NCBI GenBank assembly: GCA_940337035.1
Contig: OW679197.1
Span: forward strand, 41,732,466 to 41,796,465
Source: Agriotes lineatus
Taxonomy: Eukaryota; Arthropoda; Insecta; Coleoptera; Elateridae
DNA: 64,000 nt
Reading direction: 5' to 3'
Under the pieces are notes generated by a model that did not search any database, had not been told where the DNA came from, and was given only the letters and a program-made list of their open reading frames with translations. This document shows, piece by piece, positions 24,059-33,758 of the stretch (position 1 is its first letter; each line of letters opens with the position of its first letter). The position numbers were made by a program, and so were the translations under genes.

Positions 24059-24280
24059 TCGAACGTTCTTCAATGGTCATGATTATACAACGTACGAATA
24101 ATATGTTGGTGGCACTGTAAGTCTGTGTCAAGTTCGAGGTTAGCAGGTTAGGTTTTGCTTCAGTCTGTGTCAAAACTGATGCAAAACCTAACCTGATAAC
24201 CTCGAATTTGACATAGACTTACAGTGCCACCAACATATTATTCGTACGTTGTATAACCATGACCATTCAAGAACGTTCGA
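24059..24280. mobile_element. Foldback MITE, GTTGGTGGCACTG family, copy 2 (near-perfect palindrome)
   Basis: Arms of about 105 bases pair with only a few mismatches, from TCGAACGTTCTT at the left edge through ATACAACGTACGAATAATAT and the family core GTTGGTGGCACTGTAAGTCT to the centre near 24168. It is the best preserved copy here and could extrude as a long hairpin. It lies just downstream of the Ly6 gene end. Confidence 0.85.
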
Positions 24281-24674
24281 CTTGGGTTGTATATGAATAG
24301 CGAAGTATCTCAGTGCGTTTTTTTATCTTTCCACTATTTCTGTATTTTCTAATTAAAAGCAATATAACATGTTATTAGCTAATAATTATGAAAAGGCTCG
24401 TCACTTTAAAACACTCTGAAGTTGTTATTGCAAGAAAGTTCTTAATTCTCTAGACATTTACAAACACAAAACTAAGAAAAAAATTTGAAGTTACAAGAAT
24501 AAAACAAGATATAGTTTTTGCGCTTTCTATTATTGTTTTACCATTCGATTCCTTATGCAGTAAACTTATAATTACAATATATTCTTATAATTTATCATTA
24601 ATAAATAAAATATACATGTATTCTTACAATAGCGTATCTACAGAAAATATACTCGTATTTTCGAATACAATTAT
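24281..24674. other. Downstream flank of the Ly6 gene
   Basis: AT-rich; should contain the 3' untranslated region and polyadenylation site of the minus-strand gene. I could not pick a convincing AATAAA on that strand. Confidence 0.4.
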
Positions 24675-24886
24675 TTAATTGTAAACAGCAAATCTCAGGA
24701 GGGGCACAAAAGTCATCACGACAATAAAGGCAATAAAAGGTTTAAAACTAAACGACGAATTGCAAAGATCTCCTCGACAGAAACACATTAGGACTCTCTT
24801 CGACTGCCACTTCGTGTAAGCACAGCGATCTTCACTATCAGACGGTCCTCTTTGAAGACATATCCTTTGAGTTGCTACACCATACT
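24675..24886 (-). CDS. Ly6 gene, coding exon 3 (second half, GPI signal, stop)
   Basis: Acceptor TTAATTTTACAG precedes AGTATGGTG. The exon encodes YGVATQRICLQRG, DRCAYTKW, MCFCRGDLCN and the hydrophobic C-terminus. It supplies the five remaining cysteines, so the two separated exons complete one domain. Confidence 0.9.
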
Positions 24887-27800
24887 CTGTAAAATTAAGT
24901 AACAATTAAACGTTGTAATAAGTAACTGGTACGAAATTATAGTACAGGTTTTCAGTTATTTTCCCATCCCAAGTTTTTGATACCAGAATGGCAGGATGCT
25001 TTTGAACATCAGTTAAAATAGCAGGGAAATATATTTATGGCAGCTGAATCGCACAGCTAATTTTTATAACATGCGGATTTACTATACTAAAGGCGTAATT
25101 AGTCTGTATACACTCTCCTAACGATTTGATAATTGAGTACTATAGGCAACCAATTATACATAAAAAAGAAATTACATATCGCAGCAGAATTAGCACTGTA
25201 AAACAACAAAATTACAATAAATAAGGATATAACAACTTAACTAAAGCACCAATTACTAATCGAAATCAGATTTCGTGATGTCACAGGTATCAATCACAAA
25301 AAGTGAGGTTACAAACACGTAATTTATGACGAGCATTGCAATACCTGCCCAACAATTTCTAATAAGTGAAGATATATTAATCGCAGATTTTAAATGAAAT
25401 AAATGTATTCTGCATAAAGAAAAACAACAATACAGGATTATTCAACTTGGATGCTCATCATTAGGATTTCGAAAATCGATTAAATTAGGGAGAAGTTGTA
25501 TGTTCTAATGCTGAATTATATTAAAAAAGAAATTAGAGCTAGCCGCTTTAGTTTTTGTGTTATTTCCAAAAAGTAAAAATTTGGTTCTTTTGTTGTACAA
25601 ATGCACTAAAGTAGGTTCCCATTGACGAAGGGTTGGTTCACACATCATCCCCAAGAAGTATTGAAGCTATCAATGAGGGTTGAGTTAAGAACTTGTGGTG
25701 TTCTAGGCAAATAACACCTTGCATTTAATTAGCTGCTCCTGACATACCGTCCTGCCCCCTTTGTCCCAACTGCAATCTAGCCTTGCAGTCTTTATTTCAT
25801 AACGCTGGGGTCGTGTAGCTTTTCGAATAATCAAAACATGCGATTTGACACCCCTTGATGGGATTTTAGCTTTTCTATTTCAATTAAGCGATGCCCTAGC
25901 TTTCGTGGAGCGGTGCGAGCTTGTTTTGGTCGTAAGTACCGCCTTAACATATAACAGACTGTACAAAATTTTATAGTTTTACTTCGGTACAATCTGCCGA
26001 AGCGTTACTTTCGGTCCAACTGTGTTTACTAATTTGCAATTTTTGCCGCAACCGTTCAATCAATACCAACCAAACCAGAATTATATGAAAGGTCTCATAA
26101 AACTGCATAACTTTGTGAAGAAAGTAACCTCTTTGGCGTTAAAGAAACGTCGGAAACTGCAGTTTAGTGAAGGTGTCCCACCGGATGGATGTAAACATGC
26201 CATCTCTAGAGCGATATAACCTATCAGGATCATTTTTGCGCCAGTTTGTATAAAATATTAATGCGAAAAACTTAAAAGCGTTTGGGCAAGATTGGCCGTT
26301 TTCTTTGTATGTGTTTTTGGATTTGTATTCATCCTACCAGCAATAGCCATTAACCGGCAGCGTAACTACGGAGCACGGAGGTGTAATGGTACAGAGTTGG
26401 GCTGATGAGCTAAATGCCACGAGTTCGAAACTGAGTACCGAATGTTTTTTTTTTAATTGTTGAAAGATTGGGATCCAAATGTCTATCCATTATCACCTTT
26501 TAATGTGAAATGGCATATTAAAGACGTATTCTGTCCTCGCACTGAAGGCACCGTTTGCAAAGAGCGGATGACAAAACCACTGCATCCCAACACTGTGCCG
26601 ATGTATCGATAAGATGTTTGCACCGTCTCACCTTGTTTATCATTACTGCGAGGTGACGTCACGCCCCATTAAAATATTTTCAAGGCATGTCAATTCCGTG
26701 TAAAGCTCTTCAAAGAATTTTTAAAACTGCATCGCAAATAAAGTCTGGGAGCTCAACGACGAATGCGATTATGAGCAAAAACGAATAATTTTCGTTTGGC
26801 CTATGGGATCTTCTCGAACACGAGTACGAGCTTCCACCTAGCGCAAGTGGTCCGTCCCAGACTACTCGCGAATGGTTATATTCGCGAATAAACGTGATAT
26901 ACCTATGACCCGCTTAATCTCGTAGTTTGTCAATTACTACATGCCTGTAATGTTTAATTAATTAAAATCAAAATTAAACGCTATCCGCTACACCGTCCAA
27001 CCGCGATGGACGCCAAAAATTTTGTTAAGTTTAGCGTTGACAGTTTAAACATAGCAGTTACGCGGGTAATTTGAAACCCTAGTAAATTAAGTTGAGCGAG
27101 GCATCAACGTCCAATGAAAGCCTGCTTTGATCAAAGTTATAGTTCTATTTCAAGTTTTTATAAAAATATTTTCCGTGACGTCTCCAAAATACAAATCACG
27201 TAATTATACATATTTTGATTACATCATTTTTATAACGTTTACCAAATGTTTGCAGTGAGCCATGAACTATAAAGAAAATGTTACTAACATTACAGTTTTC
27301 TATAGTAAACTGTCTATAATCAGAGAAGAAGGCGAATCAAACTGAATTTTGAACTATATTATTCTTGTTTATATTTGACGTTGACATATATCAAAATACA
27401 AATGTATCGAAAGCCATAAAGGTAACAGCGTCAGCAATTATGGTTTAACGTTCTATTTCTTTAAAATGAACCTTTATTTATATATCTATAGTTATTAAGT
27501 AAAAAACGACTTCTGGGATTGGACCGTTTCATTATTGAGGTCGAAGAACTCAACGTTTCGCCCACTTTCGTAAGGGGCTTCATCAGGAAGAAAAAGCAAA
27601 AAGGGCACGATAACTCAACGTGTTAACCACACCAGAGGCGAAACTTGCAAGGGAAGGGATAGAAGAGCACGGTAACTCAAGTGTAAACCACATCAGAGGC
27701 GAAACTCGACCCTTCTATCCCTTCCGTTGCAAAAGAGTTTCGCCTCTGGCTTGGTTAACACGTTGAGTTGCCGTGCTCTTTCGTCGAATCCCGGAAGTCG

Positions 27801-30800
27801 TTTTTTTACTTAATGACAATGGCGGGGTGAAAGCCTCCGAAGTTATTTATAGTTATCTTCATGGCTTTAGATACATTTTTATTTTGACATACGTCAATGT
27901 CAAATATAAACAGCAATGTAGTTCAAAAGGTAAATCTACTTATTGATTCGCGTTTTTTCTCAGATTATAGTTTTTTAATATGAGAAATAGACAATCCACT
28001 GCTCTACGACTTTTTGTAGCTGGCGGAGTGACAGAAAACGTCAACATAACCTATAAGGCTTGGTATGTATTATGATGTATTAGCTGTAACCTCTTTTACC
28101 TAACGGTGTAGAGGCTGGTTTTGGTTAAAACTTTTAATATCGCGATTTCTCAATTTCAAAAAGAAACTTAATACGGTTCTCGGCACTAAAGTTCCTTTTT
28201 ATCCCTCATGTGGTTTATTTGCTTCGGCCCTATGGGCCTCTGCAACTGAATTCCACATTCATGGTAAAAAGTTAAGTTTCATTGCCAAGGTCTACAAATA
28301 ACTGTTACTGTACTAGATATTCTACAAATCTTTCTTTCCGTAGCGTTGGAAAGTCAAACACACCAAAATACATTGGAAACCGCGTACAACCTTGTACACA
28401 TTTTTCATTGTATTTCAGATTCGCAAAATGTATTTCAGGATGTATCAGTTGTATTTCAGATTTGTAAATTAAATTTCAAGGGGTATTAGTTGTATTTTAG
28501 AATTGTAAATTGTATTTGTGGAGGTACCAGTCGTATTTCAAATTGCTATATTTCAAAAAGTATCAGTTGTATTTCAGATGTGTAAATTATGTTTCAGAAG
28601 GTATCAATTGTATTTCAGATTTGTAAATTGTATTTCAGAAGGTTATCAATTGTATTTCCGATTTGTAAATTGTGTTCCAGAAAGTATCGGTTGTATTTCA
28701 GATTATTACACTCTATTTCACGAGGTATCAGTTGTATTTCAGATTTGTAAATTGTATTTCAGAAGATTATCAGTGTTATTCTGATTTGTAAATTGTGTTT
28801 CAGCAATTTTCGGTTGTATTTCAGAATACTACATTGTATTTCACGTGGTACTGGTTAATATTTCAGATTTGTATTTCAGGAGGCATCAGTCGTATTTCAG
28901 ATTCCTAAAGTGTATTTCAGAAAGTAATAGTTGTATTTCAGTTGTGTAAATTGTATTTCAGAAGGTATCAGTTGCATTTCAGATTTTTAAATTGCATTTC
29001 AGAAGATTATCAGTTGTATTTCTGAATTGTAAATTGTGTTGCAGCAAGTATCGGTTCTATTTCAGAACACTACATTGTATTTCGCGTGGTACTGGTTAAT
29101 ATTTCAGATCTGTAAATTGTATTTCAGGAGGTATCAGTCGCATTTCAGATTCCTAAGGTGTATTTCAGAAAGTAATAGTTGTATTTCAGATGTGTAAATT
29201 GTATTTCAGAACGTATAAATTGCATTTCAGATTTGTAAATTGTATTTCAGAAGGTTTTCAGTTGTATTTCAGATTTGTAAATTATATTTCAGGATGTATC
29301 AGTTGTATTTCTGATTTGCAAATTTGTATTTCAGAATGTATCGGTTGTATTTCCTAAATTGTATTTCGCGAGGTATCAGTTGTATTTCAAATTTGTAAAT
29401 TGTATTTCAGAAGGTTATCAGTTGTATTTCAGATCAGTAAATTGTGTTTCAAAAAGTATCGGTTGTATTTCAGATTACTACATTGTATTTCACAAGGTAT
29501 AAGTTGTATTTAATTTGTGAATTGTACTGCAGATGAAACAATTGAATGTCAGCAACGTCAACTGTACTTAAGAAATAGTAAATTGTATTTCAGAAAGCGT
29601 TAATTTGTTCATTTGTGTCTATCTTGGCTTAAAAACAAGCATTATTAGTTGCTAACACTGGAATAACTCTAGTATGTTTTAAAAAGAGATGTTCCAAAAC
29701 ACTATTAAGCTATACTTCTTTCTTATGCTTGAAGCGAAGATGTATCGTGTGTTCCAAAAAAAAAACTCATTTAGGGTAGGCCTTGGAAAGAAAGATAGAA
29801 AATCTAGTCATGTCTTAACTTAAGCCTCTCGGTGAATGTCAGATTGCAATTTGTTTATGAACACATCTGTCACTGTGACAGGTAAAAGTTTACACTGCAT
29901 TAAATTTAACTGTATAAAGCAAAAAAGAAAATAAGATGGCATGTACACAACAACAACGAGTGTTAATAATCATAACGGTCAATAACAATTGTTTTTGTTA
30001 AGTGTTTTGTATATTTTTAGGAAACTAATTCAAGGTCAAGATGTAATTTAGTTCTCTCTGACTTGGTAGTTCATTTGCATCAATGGGTATATCTCAAGTT
30101 ACGGCAAACTTCAATTTGATCATCGCATGCTGCGAATACGTTTTTTTTTTTTTTTGGAACACACGATATAATAGCATGCAGTACATCCATTATTTTCTTT
30201 TTCAGTAGAATTAAAGCTCTCCTATTGCAAACCCTTTAAGAAAGAAATTTTCAATTTAAAAAGGTTTCTTACTGCGTACTGCTCCTTCAGCCAATAATAC
30301 ACGTAAATTTGTTTCCAAATAAGTTTCTATTCAGCACATTCTTTGTTGTAAGTTACATAAATAAAGTTTTCAATAAAAATCATCGTAAATTTCGAAATTC
30401 CAGGATAACACTCAATTAGTTACAAATTTAACATCTTGTTTAATAGGGTCTAGGACAACTCGGCGCCGCCATCTCGGCGCGGGGCCAGCTCGGCGCCGGG
30501 ACAACTCGGCGCAGAGCCATCTCGGCGCCAGCCAACTCGGCGCGAGACCATCTCGGCGCCGAATTTAAATTCGCAAACTACAGTGTGCACTACGTAAGAA
30601 AATTATTATAAACAAATAATAAATAAAGTGATGGCCAAAAAGCTGACATCAAATGAAAAAAAATATTTAGAATTTCTCGGAAAATCAAACACTAACGACC
30701 AGAGGTAATTGCAAAGTGATTACAAATGGGCCAAACAAAAGTTGTCACGTGACTTCCGTTATCAGTAAAATTCAACATTTTTTAAAAATAATTATAAAAA

Positions 30801-33701
30801 ATGAATTTATTTGCAATCACATTGTAATGTGTCAATTTCATGACATGACAACAGCTGGGAACTAGATGGTTACTTGAAACTAGCCAGGAAATTATTACAT
30901 ACCCCGAAAAATATTACATACCTGAAGAGTGGGGTGTTTCTATGGTAACAAAACATTGAGTGGGTTGTTTTCATGGTAACAAAAATATTAGCTACATCAA
31001 GATATCTATTATTCAGAATTCAATTGTAGTTATTTTTAAAATTAGATGATTGCAAATAAAATAGTATACATACCACGGTGGAAAGTTTCATCCCTGTCTC
31101 GAGATAAAGTTAACCTCGACGCTACGCGTCTCGGTAAACTACCTAATCTCTCGACAGTAATGAAACACTTCCCACCTCGGTATGTAATATACTATTACTA
31201 CCCAAGATAGAGACAATATTTACGAAATAAAGTTGTTTTCTGGCCTTGACATTGTTGAGTTAGCTAAAACTTACACATAATAAAAATCGTATGGAAATCT
31301 TGCTTAATTTCCGAAAAACTTCGAAAAACGCCACTTTTAAAAAATCAGTCAATATATCTAATACGGGCTAAATAGGTTTTCGGACAAGCTGTCATCCTGT
31401 ATAAAGTGAAATGTAAACATTACCAATATTTTTTTATATATATATATATTTATATACAGGGTGATTTTTAAGTTGATTCTTTCCGTTTACCAGGAAATAA
31501 AGCTAAAAAAATAAGTATTTTTTTTATTTACCACTTTTCCGAAATATCAAAACTAACAGAGGTACAGGGTGTTAAAGTTTCAAATTAAAAACTAAACTTT
31601 GGCGCAAAGGCGGCTGGACAATTTTATTTTTGTTTATCTCTGTTGTCAAGCAATGATCTGTCAAGTAGTTTTCCATTGTAATTTTTTTGTTATTGCTGCA
31701 ATAATGGCTCATGTTTTTTATTTCATAATAAAAAAAAATTGTTAAAAATAAAATTCTTTGATTTGGAAAATAAACATTAAAGAAATATTTGTCATATAAA
31801 AAGCACTTTACTTAGAAAATGGCGTTTTTCAAAATTGTGTAAATCCAAAACGTGCTATTTTTCGGAATTTAATCAAGATTTCAATGATATTTTTTATTGT
31901 GTGGTAGTTTTAGCTGACTGAACAATCTCAAGGCCAGAAAACTTTGTCTGTGTCTCTATCTTGACTAGTAAATGCATGCTTCGTAATTATTTAAAAAAAA
32001 ACCTAAAATTTTACTGATAACGGAAGTCATGTGACAACTTTTGTTTGGCTCATTTGTAATCACTTTGCAACCACCTCTGGTCGTCAGTGTTTGATTTTCC
32101 AAGAAATTCTCAATATTTTTTTTCATTTGATGACAGCTTTTTGGCGATCACATTATTTATTATTTTTTGATAACAATTTTTTTACGTAGTGCACAATGTA
32201 GTTTGCAAATTTGAATTCGGCGCCGAGATGGCCTCGCGCCGAGTTGGCTGGCGCCGAGATGGTTCCGCGCCGAGTTGTCCCGGCGCCGAGCTGGCCCCGC
32301 GCCGAGATGGCGGCGCCGAAGTGGCGGCGCCGAGATGGCGGCGCCGAGTTGTCCGGCTTCGTGTTTAATAATGCCTAATTATTTTCTCATGGAAAGAAAT
32401 TTGGCAACAATTTGTCCAAATTAAGTGAGATATTCAACATTCATGAAATTTTTCCGATAAAAATATCTTGATCATCATTTAGAACTTATAATAATAAATT
32501 TTCTTGCTAGGTATCTAAAGATGAAACGTTCCAAGATTGTTTAAAAAATACATGGCGCTACATTTTAAAAACCTGCAAGCAGTTTAAAGTGTAATATTTT
32601 TTTCAAAAATGCAAAAATATTGAGCAATACTATGTAAATTTAGCCAAATTAACACAATTAATCGAAAATCATTCGAATACCTACATGTATATGTTTGCCA
32701 TTATTCCTGTGAATAACAAAATTTCCCTATTGTGGTTTTTCACTATTTAGTAACTTTGCCAAAAATCATTTTGATTGAAGATTAAAATCCAATTAAATGC
32801 CAAGGAACGTAAATACAATTAGAAATTTAGGACTTGCATTAATTAAAATATTAAAAACAACGTTGCCTGCTCTTAAAATAGAGTAAATACACTAAATTTA
32901 TTCTTTTAAAACTACTGCTCTACTTAATAAATATTAAACCAAATTTATTTTAGTAGCTTGATTAGTTGTTTACGCGAGAAATGAATTCTCTAATAACAAT
33001 AGATTTACCGTACAATCTACTTTCATTTATAACAGAATACTTATTGCTGAGAAAAGAGAAATTTTATTGTAATTATAGCTAGTAATTAATTCAACATCTT
33101 TAACAGGTCATGCAACACTTCTTATTAAAATTGTACTAGTGCTCTATTATTTCCCCGTTGACTTGTTTGTTTCTGGTATTTTTTAACATGCTAACTGCAA
33201 TTAACACCAACATTACCGTTTCAGATTAGAATTACTAACGAAAACAACCTCAGCGCCACCTAGGGCAACTTTTTTAACAACCTTGCTTTGGTTCACGAAT
33301 TTCCGGATATTTGGGAATAACGGTAACATCGAGGAACATAACATACCTTCTTTAAGGTCATTTTCGCTCTCCACTATTTTTCCGCACCACCCTGATGCGC
33401 AAGGACTAGTTTCCAACCCCCGTTCGTGTTCAACGTCAGTCGCGTTAAATGGGAAAGGGTCTTTGCAAGTTCCTAGTTCTCCTCGGGATCGACAGACGAA
33501 ACATCTTCGCAAAACTCCTAAAATAAATTTGTGTTCAAAATTAAATTGCAATAGTCACGTTAATATTGACGTAATTTCTTGGGAAATTTCAATGCCTGGT
33601 TAGTCACTAAACCTAAATAGGAGGAGAAGCTTACCGTCGCTGGGCCGAGTGTAGAAGATTAAAAATATCACAGAAACTGATAGTACACCCAATATATTCA
33701 T
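24675..33701 (-). CDS. Ly6/uPAR-domain GPI-anchored protein, three exons
   Basis: Coding exons at 33635-33701, 33347-33517 and 24675-24886 join in frame (both introns phase 1) into a 149-residue protein. Residues 1-20 are a signal peptide (MNILGVLSVSVIFLIFY). The Ly6 three-finger domain follows with ten Cys (28, 31, 40, 62, 67, 89, 101, 114, 116, 121) and the diagnostic final Cys-Asn (121-122). Asn47 (NAT) is a possible glycosylation site. SS at 123-124 precedes a hydrophobic tail (FKPFIAFIVVMTFVPLL), as expected for a GPI signal. Such proteins act on the outer cell surface or in trafficking of membrane partners; insect relatives include quiver/sleepless and boudin, but the ortholog is not assigned. 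Intron 1 is 117 bases, intron 2 about 8.5 kb and full of repeats. Splice sites are by inspection. Confidence 0.9.
24887..27310. other. Intron 2 of the Ly6 gene, distal part
   Basis: Mostly plain AT-rich intron sequence. A GC-richer portion at 26340-26900 includes a tRNA-like segment (see 26365). No further exon recognised on either strand. Confidence 0.5.
26365..26455 (+). repeat. Possible tRNA-derived SINE head
   Basis: GTGTAATGGTACAG resembles an A box and GAGTTCGAAACTG, 40 bases later, a B box, followed by a T run at 26445-26454. The cloverleaf is not intact. It may be a degraded SINE or tRNA pseudogene. Confidence 0.35.
27311..27975. mobile_element. Non-autonomous DNA element with about 110 bp inverted ends
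   Basis: Left end text ATAATCAGAGAA..GCGAATCAA and TTTATATTTGACGTTGACATA is mirrored on the right (TATGTCAATGTCAAATATAAA at about 27890, then TTGATTCGCG..CTCAGATTAT). The middle is filled by a second, nested foldback (27496-27851). Located in Ly6 intron 2. Confidence 0.65.
27496..27851. mobile_element. Foldback repeat, GGCGAAACGTTGAG family, copy 1
   Basis: Begins ATTAAGTAAAAAACGACTTC and ends beyond GTCGTTTTTTTACTTAATGAC. TCAACGTTTCGCCCACTTTCG and CAACGTGTTAACCACACCAG-type blocks recur in inverted form. TATAGTTAT stands on both sides as a possible target duplication. A second copy splits the piggyBac pseudogene at 36150-36480. The edge reads on the minus strand into a short peptide-like tail seen in both copies, so a coding parent is possible. 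Confidence 0.65.
27985..28295 (+). repeat. Interspersed repeat shared with 58370-58612
   Basis: GACAGAAAACGTCAACATAACC, CCTCATGTGGTTTATTTGC and TGGTAAAAAGTTAAG-type blocks recur in reverse complement at 58370-58612. Class unknown, no frame. Confidence 0.6.
28408..29600 (+). repeat. Tandem array of about 41 bp units (TTGTATTTCAG satellite)
   Basis: Roughly 29 units. Each unit is two related halves of about 20 and 21 bases, one like TTGTATTTCAGATTTGTAAA and one like TTGTATTTCAGAAGGTATCAG, so the half-unit period is also visible. Units have drifted by substitutions and small indels. The array lies in Ly6 intron 2, antisense to the gene. A translated stretch at 28518-28784 is only a by-product of the period. 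Confidence 0.92.
29745..30166. mobile_element. Mariner-type MITE with TCGTGTGTTCC ends
   Basis: TCGTGTGTTCC plus an A run at the left is mirrored by a T run and GGAACACACGA at the right; TA flanks both ends (29743-29744, 30167-30168). 422 bases, no transposase frame. In Ly6 intron 2. Confidence 0.8.
30790..31197. mobile_element. Insertion nested in the left arm of the Foldback-like element
   Basis: The right arm of the host element has no counterpart to this block (AATAATTA runs almost directly into CAAGATAGAGAC there). TTTATTTGCAATCA near its left and TGATTGCAAATAAAATA near 31050 pair, and the palindrome 31062-31193 forms its right part, so two elements may be involved. Confidence 0.6.
31062..31193. 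mobile_element. Palindromic MITE, CTGTCGAGAGATTAG family, copy 2
   Basis: TATACATACCACGGTGG..GTTTCAT on the left pairs with ATGAAAC..CCACCTCGGTATGTA on the right, and CTCGACGCTACGCGTCTCG forms the centre. It matches the copy at 13330-13440 in reverse complement. Confidence 0.75.
32371..33346. other. Intron 2 of the Ly6 gene, proximal part
   Basis: AT-rich intron sequence next to the exon 2 donor. No exon, RNA gene or clear repeat seen. Confidence 0.5.
33347..33517 (-). CDS. Ly6 gene, coding exon 2 (first half of the domain)
   Basis: Bounded by acceptor TTTATTTTAG and donor GTATGT. It encodes the first five cysteines, with RCFVCRSRGELGTCKD and CASGWCGKIVES. The open frame continues beyond the donor, but the Ly6 domain would then be incomplete. 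Confidence 0.88.
33635..33701 (-). CDS. Ly6 gene, coding exon 1 (signal peptide)
   Basis: ATG at 33699-33701 opens 22 codons coding a basic-poor, strongly hydrophobic leader, ending GACG before the donor GTAAG (33630-33634). This ATG is chosen because it gives a proper signal peptide and splices in frame to the Cys-rich exon. Confidence 0.85.
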
Positions 33702-33728
33702 CTTAGAGTAAAACATATGCGGCAGTAT

Positions 33729-33758
33729 TCAGTCTTTTGTTACTTTACTGGCAGACAT
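33729..33758 (-). promoter_or_regulatory. Short upstream open frame before the Ly6 start
   Basis: Twenty-seven bases upstream of the coding ATG, a 9-codon frame (MSASKVTKD) ends in TGA. If the transcript starts further upstream it could lower initiation at the main ATG. No TATA box is evident; transcription start unknown. Confidence 0.3.

Larger units (their letters stand above)
30446..32361. mobile_element. Foldback-like element with GC-rich arrays in its inverted ends
   Basis: The element lies between copies of TGTTTAATA (30437-30445 and 32362-32370), a 9 bp duplication. Each end carries a tandem array of roughly 14-16 bp GC-rich units built on CTCGGCGCC with alternating CAA/CAT starts (about 7 units left, 9 right), followed by an inner arm that pairs over some 330 bases (GCAAACTACA.TGTGCACTACG to AAGTTGTCAC.TGACTTCCGTT). 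Pairing resumes at 31195-31345 against 31800-31960 after a nested insertion. There is no transposase frame. Long inverted ends with internal tandem repeats and 9 bp duplications are Foldback/Mutator-like traits. Confidence 0.8.

Noticed and set aside
26365..26455. Functional tRNA gene
   Set aside because: Boxes are imperfect and the stems do not close; at best a SINE head.
28518..28784. 88-codon open frame with repeated LYFRF-like residues
   Set aside because: It is the translation of the tandem array with period about 41; frame openness follows from the period, not from coding.
28408..29600. CRISPR-like regular repeats
   Set aside because: Units are contiguous and all diverge together without unique spacers, and the DNA is clearly eukaryotic.
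30455..30560. GC-rich regular repeats considered as a CpG promoter island
   Set aside because: They are a 15-16 bp tandem array mirrored at 32215-32355 as the ends of one transposable element.
33283..33603. 106-codon plus-strand frame
   Set aside because: It is the shadow of Ly6 exon 2 on the other strand, and the spliced minus-strand product is convincing.
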